Shown piece by piece: positions 8,564-16,700 of a DNA stretch of 64,000 nucleotides. The notes beneath the pieces were generated by a model, which saw only the letters and a list, made by a program, of their open reading frames with translations, ran no database searches and was not told the origin of the DNA. Each line of letters opens with the position of its first letter. Position 1 is the first letter of the stretch. The translations under genes and the position numbers were made by a program. Source of the stretch: Carpediemonas membranifera (lineage: Eukaryota; Fornicata); assembly GCA_019828565.1 (NCBI GenBank), contig JAHDYR010000064.1, forward strand, positions 124,001 through 188,000. The letters run 5' to 3'.

Positions 8564-8798
8564 CCTCCAGGCTCTCCAGTGTCACGGGGGGCTGTGCGTC
8601 GCCCATCTTCTCGGAACTACCGGGGAATGGGGTTTTAACCCCTTGGTAAAATTGGTCTGAACTGGACCGTAGATTTGATTCGAATATTTGGTCAATATTC
8701 GATCTCTCTCGAATATTTGTACCAGATGGCCGGTAGTCCATCTGGGCCTGTACCACGCCCCGAGGCGTACTTACGCATCGCGTCTACGACGGTATGCC
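8564..8798 (-). repeat. A2 split direct repeat (235 bp)
   Basis: It is a direct copy of 12892-13126. It contains small internal inverted repeats (GAATATT/AATATTC; GGGGTT/AACCCC) and the same start of the gag frame as the A1 copy, here truncated. It abuts B1 directly. Confidence 0.9.
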
Positions 8799-8835
8799 GA
8801 CTTGCAGTCGACTACGGTCGAAGTCTCCAATTGAT
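8799..8835 (-). repeat. B1 split direct repeat (37 bp)
   Basis: It is identical to B2 at 8484-8520 and directly joined to A2. The A2/B1 junction reproduces the sequence expected at the circle junction of the replication intermediate. Confidence 0.85.
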
Positions 8836-9200
8836 GTATCCCGCCATCATATAATAAAAATTTTCTCTTCAGAAATTATTTCTCTGGTCTCCTGTGCCTC
8901 CAAGCATGCCATTGATGCCCATCTCTCAGGCACATATTTTCACAGCCTGATAGTCATTCTTTGTGCGCGGTTTTGGCCATTTCCATTCGCCGGCATTTTC
9001 TCACTCTCTCCGGCCAATTCTTCGATAGTCTTCGATATATCGATCTTATTAACCATTAGTGACAATCTGCTGCGGTTTCTCCTTTCTCCCGCCTTCTCTT
9101 CTGCTCTCTATCATATCTTTAACTCTTACATGGCCTATTGTACAGTCTAATGGGGCCTTATGCAATCATATTCTATGTATTATCCGTCTTTCTCGTCCTT
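8836..9200. other. A/T-rich 3' untranslated region of the DIRS-type element
   Basis: This is non-coding sequence between the recombinase stop and B1. It is clearly richer in A/T than the element's genes. It holds many pyrimidine runs and no supportable ORF. Confidence 0.5.
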
Positions 9201-10429
9201 CTACACCCAAGCGCTCGTGGAGAGGCGCACGGCTTCACTGACGTAGGTCTGCATCGAGTCGAGCTGTTTCCAGCCCCCGATTGCTTGGATCACTGCTGGG
9301 GCTACACCTAGCTTCATCATGTGGACTGCGCCTCCTCTCCGGAATGAGTGGCCCGACGCGCGCAGCACCTCCTCTAGGTCCATGGACATCTCCCATCTTC
9401 TCCAAGGGTGGTCTCTGTTCATCAGGGAGGACCTGTTGTCCTTGATCAGCGCGTCCCTGGCCTCGAATGAGCGCCACAGGGGTCCTTCATCTGGGAGGTT
9501 TTCCATATGTCTCGCAAGCCAGTCTGCCGGGTTGTCGTCTCCGGGGACGTTAGGGACCAGCTTTAGCATGGGTTCATCCGATGTCTTGGAGCGTCGTATG
9601 GTGATGGTGATGTCCCTGCCGTGTCGTTCGACGTCTGATGTTGAGAGCCCCCGTATCTCCCCCGACCGAGATATTGTCGCGAACCCGACCAGCCCGAAAG
9701 CTATTGCTTGAGTCAATGCTGGTGTGGCGCTCTTGCCTGCTTGCACCGCGGCCTGTGACAGGGTCTCCCTGGCTATTGGCCATGCTTTCCCCTGTTCGAC
9801 GCTGGCTTGACGTTGGGCACCTTCCAGCCAATCTGCCACAAGCCTTGATCAGGGGCCCGGTGGAGTGGTGGGCATTCTATGGGTTCGCCCAATGCGGTCA
9901 TTCCATCTCTGATGTTTGCCTCCTTCGTTAGCAGTGAGTCTTTGGCGAGGAAGGGCACCTCCCCTATAATGAACCATAGCAGTGTGTCGTCATCATCCCC
10001 CGCGATTGCCACCTCCTCGAACTCTTGCACCCACTTCTGGTCATGGATTTTCTCGTGGGCTTGTCGTACGATCTCCCATGCAGCTTCCCGTGGGGTTGGT
10101 GCCGGGTCGTCATTTTGTCCGAGGTAGGCCTCGAAGTCCGAGTCATCTGGTTCTCTGGTCATGTTGCGGAAGAATGTGAACTTTGCGGTCTCTGTTGCAA
10201 TTCGATCACGCGTCACCTTCTCGAGGCGGAGCAGGAGCGGGCTGGACGCGACCTTTCTCTCGACGTCCTCGTTCTTAGGACGGCTAGCCCGGGACCATAT
10301 TATCTGCGTTCTGGTTCTGTCGGGTGTCACGCCTGCGGCTCTTAGTGCTCGGTGTCGCGCTTGCACTGCTGATGCTGATAGGAAGATTCCGAGGCTGACG
10401 TCATCACCGGGACCCAGTACGCCCTGAAG
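9201..10429 (-). CDS. Tyrosine recombinase (integrase) of the DIRS-type element, with one frame break
   Basis: The catalytic half (9201-9839) carries the family residues: an arginine in ISRSGEIRGL, the HxxR box in GHSFRRGGAVHM, and the nucleophile tyrosine in SMQTYVSEA. The N-terminal DNA-binding half lies in another frame (about 9840-10429), with protein-like sequence such as EAYLGQNDDPAPTPREAAWE. The two join near 9840 only by a one-base shift. The upstream end overlaps the RT frame, and an internal ATG occurs at 10162. The enzyme would insert the circular DNA intermediate by strand exchange without target duplication. The break may be real decay, an assembly indel or programmed frameshifting. 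Confidence 0.75.
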
Positions 10430-12346
10430 GGAATGTGTGTCTTGCCCTCGAACAGTACCGCCAACTCCGTGTCTGCCCACCAGTGGGCTGGTAGCGATGC
10501 GTTGACTGTCTCCTGTGCGACTCGGATAAGGCGCAAGTCGATGTTCGTCTGCCTGACTGGGGCGATAACTAGGATTCCTGACTGTTGTTGACTGGGATGT
10601 CTCTCTTCTCGTTGGTCTACGATTGCCTCCAGTCGTTCGGCCACTCGGTCGAGCATGGCCACCGGGGGGACCGCCACTGACCGGCACTCTGTCCAGTTCG
10701 CTGTGAACGCGTCTCTGCAGTAGTCGTAGTCCTGGGGTAAGAACCTTTCGGCCGCGAACAGCGCTCGGTCCACTGCTCCCCACCTCTCTATCGCAGCTGC
10801 CAGCAGGGCCGCTGGCATGGCCCAATCGAGCTTCTTGTACCTCGACAGAGCATCGGCCGTTGTGTTGAATACACCTGCGATATGTTTGACTCTCAAGCGG
10901 CAACCGTTGGCATGCAGGAAGTCGTGTAGGTCGGCGATCTCCCGGCGAATGTGGGCTGGGGCCTTCGTCGAACTCTTCGCAACCCACGCGAGTGACGAGG
11001 TGTTGTCTCCCGCGATCAGGACATCTCTGTCTCGGATCACATGTGCCCAGTGTCGCAGCGCCGTGGTTATGGCCCTCGTCTCTTTGCAGTTGATCGACTT
11101 GTGTATGAATGACTGCTTGAACCGGCCCTGGATCTCCATCCTCTCGCTGTCTGTCCATATTGTCGCGCCGTAAGCTACGTCCGAGGCGTCTGTCTCGACC
11201 CTGATCTCCGGTCGCGGTGACCCCTGCATTGCGTACTGCGGGTCTGTCGCGATCACACGCGCCCACCATCTGAGGTCTGTGCGGGCGTCTCGGGGCATGG
11301 AGGCTCTCGTAAATCGCTGACTCGGCGCAGTCACCATTAACTGGAGTTCTCTCAGTCGAGGAAGCGTTCTTGCTCCTACTGCGAATCTGGCGAAAAGGAG
11401 TTTGCCAATGAGTCGCTGGAGTTCTATCTTCGTTGTTCTTCGTTCTTTGAGCACCTGATCGATCATTCTTCTCAGCTCCACGCGCTTGTCGTTCGGAAGA
11501 GACATTGTGTTCTTGCGCGTATCGATAACTATTCCCAGGTACTCGATTCGTCGTGTCGGTGTAAGAACGCACTTGTTTCTCGAGATTATCATTCCTAGCC
11601 GCTCCATTATCTTCAGGACTTCGGGCATCTTTCGTGCTAGCTCTTGCTGTGATGGGTCGGCGAACAACAGGTCGTCTAGGTAGACGAACACTGTGAGAGA
11701 GCTCTCGGCGGATGATCTTCGCCGCCTGCGCCGTGATCGATTGAAATGCTTCCGGGGCCGTGTTGAGGCCGAAAGGAAGCGCGTTCCAGCGGTACGTGTT
11801 CCCTTCGTGCTGGAAGCCTAGCCATTTCCGACCCGTCTGTTCGACCAGGACTTGGTAATATCCGCTCTTCAGGTCCACGCTGGCGAGCCACGCCCCCTTG
11901 GTCAGTGCATTCGCTATCTCGGTCAATCCCTTCAGTCGGAATCGCCTGGTTGTCTGGTACCAGTTCACCGGCCTCAGGTCGTGGATGAGGCGCCAGTCTA
12001 TGTGGTTCTTCTTCAGCGTCATGAAGATTGGGCAGACTTGCGCTACCTCTGTCGGTGCACACTGCTCCACTGCTTGCAGCTCCATTAGCTCGTTGATTGT
12101 GTCTGTGATCGGGCCCTGTGACCCGTTGGGCGACGAGTTCGTCGTCTGCCCGTCCTGTACTGGGACTCCCTGCCGGAGTAAGTCCACGACGCTCGTGCTG
12201 GCCCCCATGGCCTCCCACTCTTTCCACGCTCGACTCATTGAGCCAACCACGTGTGTCCGTTGACCTGGACCAGAGACGGGCTGAGCGTCGGACAATAGGT
12301 GCCATGTGTCCTGGCTTGTTTCGCTTCTTGCTTGCTCTTGTGACAT
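10342..12346 (-). CDS. Reverse transcriptase-RNase H of the DIRS-type element, with one frame break
   Basis: The frame starts at ATG 12346, 70 bp after the gag stop. Fingers and palm motifs are DWRLIHDLRPVN, LASVDLKSGYYQV and RWNALPFGLNTAPEAF. A one-base shift at about 11692 is then needed to reach the catalytic VYLDDLLF. The second part contains the thumb and an RNase H domain (RVETDASDVAYGATI, then AGDNTSSLAWV and NTTADALSR). No aspartic protease or DDE integrase domain is present, as expected for DIRS-type elements. The shift lies only a few residues before the active-site box, so the unshifted product would be dead. Confidence 0.85.
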
Positions 12347-12415
12347 TCTTCTCTGTATTCAAAACGTAGACGGTGCCTTTTTATATCTGAGGATGGCATA
12401 ACCTCACTTGGGCAA

Positions 12416-13084
12416 CTACTGCTGCCCCGGGGCCGCATTGCGGTTGCCCGAGGCTTTCTGGAATCTGTGGTTGTTGTATCCGTGGTTTCGGAAGGGACGC
12501 TTGGCGAACCGGTGTGATGTGTGAGCCCGCGTGGCAGGGATGGCCTTCTTGGCCTTGGCGGCGACCTTGACGAGGTCCTTGACGTTGGATATGTCCTCGG
12601 CGGTGACGATAAAGTAGGCGGCCGCTTCTTCGTTGGCAGAGTCGAGGACTCGGAGGAACTCGAGGCGCTTTTCAACGGCAAGATTAATGGCTGTGGTTAT
12701 GTCAGCAATCGTCTCCTTGCTGGGGTCAGCCAGGATTGACTTGATTTCTCCATGTAGGGCGCGCAGGTGTTGGAATTCTTTGAGCACTGCTGGGATTTTG
12801 GTGGGTTTGCGTACATCCTCAGCATTCGTGCGGACATCGTCAAGATTCTCGCTCAGTGATGCTATTGTAGCAGCCTGTGACCGCACCAGGGCCTCCAGGC
12901 TCTCCAGTGTCACGGGGGGCTGTGCGTCGCCCATCTTCTCGGAACTACCGGGGAATGGGGTTTTAACCCCTTGGTAAAATTGGTCTGAACTGGACCGTAG
13001 ATTTGATTCGAATATTTGGTCAATATTCGATCTCTCTCGAATATTTGTACCAGATGGCCGGTAGTCCATCTGGGCCTGTACCAC
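12416..13084 (-). CDS. Gag-like ORF1 of the DIRS-type element
   Basis: The first ATG (13084) lies inside the A1 repeat, giving 222 aa. A second ATG at 12934 (MGDAQPPVTLESLE) may be the true start. The middle is helical with coiled-coil character (SQAATIASLSENLDDVRTN). The C-terminus is basic, rich in Arg, Asn and His (HRFAKRPFRNHGYNNHRFQ), suited to RNA binding; no zinc knuckle is present. It is the first gene of the element, and its beginning is duplicated in A2. Confidence 0.65.
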   Translation of the reverse strand: MVQAQMDYRPSGTNIRERSNIDQIFESNLRSSSDQFYQGVKTPFPGSSEKMGDAQPPVTLESLEALVRSQAATIASLSENLDDVRTNAEDVRKPTKIPAVLKEFQHLRALHGEIKSILADPSKETIADITTAINLAVEKRLEFLRVLDSANEEAAAYFIVTAEDISNVKDLVKVAAKAKKAIPATRAHTSHRFAKRPFRNHGYNNHRFQKASGNRNAAPGQQ

Positions 13085-13126
13085 GCCCCGAGGCGTACTT
13101 ACGCATCGCGTCTACGACGGTATGCC
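12892..13126 (-). repeat. A1 split direct repeat (235 bp)
   Basis: This is the 5' terminal repeat of the element, identical in extent to A2 at 8564-8798. It carries three copies of a GAATATT-like motif and an inverted repeat that may include promoter elements, and it encodes the first 60 or so codons of the gag frame. Its outer end lies 2 bp from the tRNA-Tyr gene. Confidence 0.9.
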
Positions 13127-13128
13127 AT

Positions 13129-13201
13129 CCGATCATAGCTCAGTTGGCAGAGCATGGGACTGTAGATCCTGGGGTCGCTGGTTCAAATCCGGCTGATCGG
13201 A
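13129..13201 (+). tRNA. tRNA-Tyr (anticodon GTA), intronless
   Basis: A 73-nt cloverleaf is visible. The acceptor stem CCGATCA pairs with TGATCGG, discriminator A at 13201. The D stem is GCTC/GAGC. The anticodon stem TGGGA/TCCTG contains one G:T and one T:G pair, and the loop CTGTAGA has anticodon GTA at 13162-13164. The T arm is GCTGG-TTCAAAT-CCGGC. The C1:G72 pair is the known eukaryotic/archaeal tyrosine identity element. The 3' CCA is not encoded. Most eukaryotic nuclear tRNA-Tyr genes carry an intron after position 37; this one does not. Confidence 0.95.
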
Positions 13202-13202
13202 G

Positions 13203-13207
13203 TTTTT
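13203..13207 (+). terminator. RNA polymerase III terminator (T5)
   Basis: A run of five T residues begins one base after the tRNA-Tyr discriminator. Confidence 0.75.
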
Positions 13208-13720
13208 GTCATCAACCTTAAACTGCTCGTGGCTAAACTGCGTTACTCATTTAATCGAAATGAGACGGAACCCCCCGTCAAACTTCTCCAGCGGACTATA
13301 CTCTGTTGGTAATACGTGCCTTCTTGCCCTAGATGACTGGATATTCAGACAGTGAGGCGGACAATGAGCGAGCTGACATCGTTTGCCCAGCATGGCTCCG
13401 ATTGAACATACAATCTATCAAATTTCCACGCGTTGTTGACAGCTTGGTAATAAGGTACTAGGCGTATGCCAAGAATCTCGCTCAGCTACTGCGGTCGACG
13501 TGGCGATTTCGTTCTGTGGCATGACTCAACCCGCCACAGTCATAGCCGATAAAATCAGCCCGACCCACCTTGATCGCTGCCGACGATACTTATAGCACTC
13601 ATCTGACTCACCACACTCAATATCATTGACACCGACTGCATTGTCTGAACTCATGAAAGCGATGGCCCAAACTCACGAGGACGGCTGTGAACCACGGCCA
13701 GCCCCGTCATTTATTTCGAC
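13208..13720. other. Intergenic region after tRNA-Tyr
   Basis: No coding gene is supportable. Two copies of the octamer TAAACTGC lie at 13219-13226 and 13234-13241, 15 bp apart. The same octamer recurs in other intergenic regions of the window and in the Ty3 LTRs. Confidence 0.4.
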
Positions 13721-16700
13721 TCAGATAACAGATGTAGGAAGCGGGACGTTACTAACAACGGCGTACTCCTCGCCGTATTCAGTGTCCCGCCTTGCATGAG
13801 TGATGCAGCTGCAAACTCTACAACCAAACAGCTCCCAGCCTTGCTTGACCCCGACCATATGTGCCGCCATCCCACTTGTGGAGATCGTCGTGATAAGCTC
13901 GGTGGATCTCACCCAGTTGGAGGTGACCTCATTGCCGAACGTCCAAAGTAGCGTGTCACAGGGCCAACCGTATAGCACCGTAAGCTTCTTGATGTACGCC
14001 GAGCAGGAAAGCGTCGGACATGCTGATGGCTCTCCCGTACACGAGCAGCTTAAGACGGGCGATGGATCATGGACAACGAAGAACACCTTGCCGCAAAGAC
14101 ATTGGAACTTCGCATCTCCATGGGTGTTGTTGTGATCTGCCCGAGCACGCTGGTGGTCCCAGAGGAGGAGGAACCGAGTGATGGGCGGTGAGGGGAAGAC
14201 TGTCAGCCGAAGCCGGCGGAGTTGAAGCATGGCGTGGTAGGCGCTGTAGCTCTTGGTGTCCATCAGATAGGCCATAGCGAGGGCTGCGGCCATCGAGGGC
14301 TGGTCGACTCGACCGTAGAGTAAGGTTCGACCCGACCGGGCAAGACCACCTCTGATAAAGTCGAAGACATCCTCTAGAGCCAGGATATAGCCCTGCTTGG
14401 CGGTTCCCACAGTGTTAAAAGTGTGCACAAAGTCACGCTCAAAGCGTTCACCCTGGAGCACGATGCCTGACGGTCCATCAACTGGCCTTAGGTCCATGAT
14501 CCCGTTCGCCAGCTGTCTAAACAGCGGAGACAGCTCATGGTGGAGGATGTCTTGGCACGGGTTTGGTTCAGTCGAGCAGTTTATGCACCGAGTCACCCCT
14601 AAACTGCGGAGAAAGTCGGCGTCTGTGGCCATGGAAATATCGGCGATACAGAGGTGCGGGGTGACGTGAGTGACTATGTGGCTGTACGATAGCTTGAGGT
14701 TGTCTGGGTGGTCTGGGTTCCTATCTCGGGAGGGGCGGGGAAGTCCGTAAGGAATGGGGATGTCCACGTCGAGCACGTATGAAGGGAGTTGGAGCTCGCC
14801 GATGAGAGTGTTAGTCATCCTTGCGAGCTCTGTGATGGGCGGACGTTGTGTGGGCGATCGAACGAGCACAGCGCGTAGGAACTGCTCGATCGCGGGACAC
14901 GTACTGATCTTCGCGAGTTTGTCGGGTGGCAATACGTCGTCAGTGCCAGTTACTCGGATATAGAACCTGACCCAGTCGTCATCGTAGTACAGGTACTCGC
15001 AGGTTAGGAGCTCGAAGAGGAGGCACGCAAGGCTCCAGACGTCGGCGGGCTGACCGGCCCCAGCCTTGCGGCGGCGGTCGAAGTTTGTCCGTTTCTTGGA
15101 TGCACCAAGCATCTCGGGAGCCTTGATGTACTCCGTGCCGCGGTTTCTCGTCGTAATACCGTCCTCTTCCTCGGTAAAAAGCTTAGACTCGCCAAAGTCG
15201 CCTACTGCCACACTGAATGGGAGGTCGACCGTTGGCCGATCGTCCATTAGAATGTTGTCGCACTTGAGATCAAAGTGGTTGACACCGCGAAGGGCGAGCT
15301 CGCGGCAGGCTTTGATGATGTCGCGATAAGTCATCAGATACAGTAAAAGATCTGGCATAAAATTCGGATCGCGTTTCTCACGCCAGGATCTGACAGAAGA
15401 TGCGTATCTTCTCATAACCACCCAATATCTATCCAATGTCACACCATAATCGTAGAGCTGACACACTGACTTGGACCCTCGGAATGTCTCCATGATCGCA
15501 ATCTCACTAAATATATCGTGTAGCACAGATCTCTCATAAATAGATTCAGGCATCTCCATCAGCTTCACGGCGACTTCGCTCGGGTTCGCAACCACAAGCG
15601 TAGGATCGTCATTGAACGGCCGCACATCTGCGACGTACACTGAGCCGTATGCGCCTTCCCCAATGAGCCGCATCGAGTGGTAAGCTGCGGGGGAGAAAAG
15701 CTGTCTGCACAAGAGTTTGAGGAGCCTGACCTGCCCCGGCCCGCCTTGCTGGGCCCGATCGAGAAGCTCGGGGAGAATATCAGCGTTGGCGTCGTTATTG
15801 AGATGATGGTGTAGTAAATGAGGAATGTTGATGCCGAGATTATCCATCGGGAACTGTGTGGTGTAGGAAGACTCAAGGGTGCCTGTCTTAGTGACAAGAC
15901 AAGTAAGAACCATGTCAAGGATTGTGACATGGAGTCTGGAGTCACTGTAGACGCGTCTGTAGCCCCTGAGGCGGGTGTACTCGGCCGTACGGCTGGCCTC
16001 GTCTTCTGTCTTGGCCTTATCCTGCTCGGAATCGCCCAGAGTTGAGTCGGTGGAGTCGGGCCGGGTCTGATTGGGTTCAGTGACGTTATCCTGCCCCTTC
16101 TGAGCGACTCTGTTGAGGTCGAGAGTGAGAGACATCGGCGACCCGCCAAAGTCGGGGGTTGAGTCGGAGCCTCCCTTCTTGGGGACGAGTCCGAGGTCTA
16201 GAGTCAGCCCCAGGCCGGGCAGAGGGCTCGAGGATGGTGCGGAATCGTCCTCATCATCTGATGATATGACCGGTGTGACTTGGAGCGAGTCAAGACCGTC
16301 GCCCTCGCCTTTCCTCGGGACCGTTGAGAGGTTGAGAGAAAGCGTGGGCGGGGGCACCGCGAGCTCCATCGCTGCGGCGAGCGGAGAATTGACTCCCTGG
16401 ACGTTGGCCTTGGGTCGAGCCCCGCCGCTGTCACAACGCCGGCTCCGCTCGCCCGCTTCTTTCTTGGCACGGGCTCGTGCGGCCATCTTGCGGCTTCCCA
16501 TGGTGTCCTTTCGTAGACAATCGTGTTCGAGGCCACATTCTCGCACCAAGAACTCGACCACGCGGAGCTGCTTGAACCGGGACTTTGCAGCGGGCACATG
16601 GTGCCGGGCGATCGCCAGTAGAACTGATAAATGAGCGGTAATCAATTGATTAACGGCGGAGCTCGGGTCGACTGAAGTGTAGAGTTGGACGAAAAGAAGA

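Larger units (their letters stand above)
8484..13126 (-). mobile_element. DIRS/Ngaro-type tyrosine-recombinase retroelement with split direct repeats
   Basis: In element sense (right to left) the order is A1 (13126-12892), gag, RT-RNase H, tyrosine recombinase, B1 (8835-8799), A2 (8798-8564), a 43-bp spacer, and B2 (8520-8484). A1 and A2 are 235-bp direct copies and B1 and B2 are 37-bp direct copies. This A1...B1A2...B2 order is the split-direct-repeat layout known from PAT/Ngaro elements, which integrate with a tyrosine recombinase instead of a DDE integrase. No target duplication is evident, as expected. The element ends 2 bp before the tRNA-Tyr gene. RT and recombinase each need a frame change, so this copy may be inactive. 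Confidence 0.85.
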
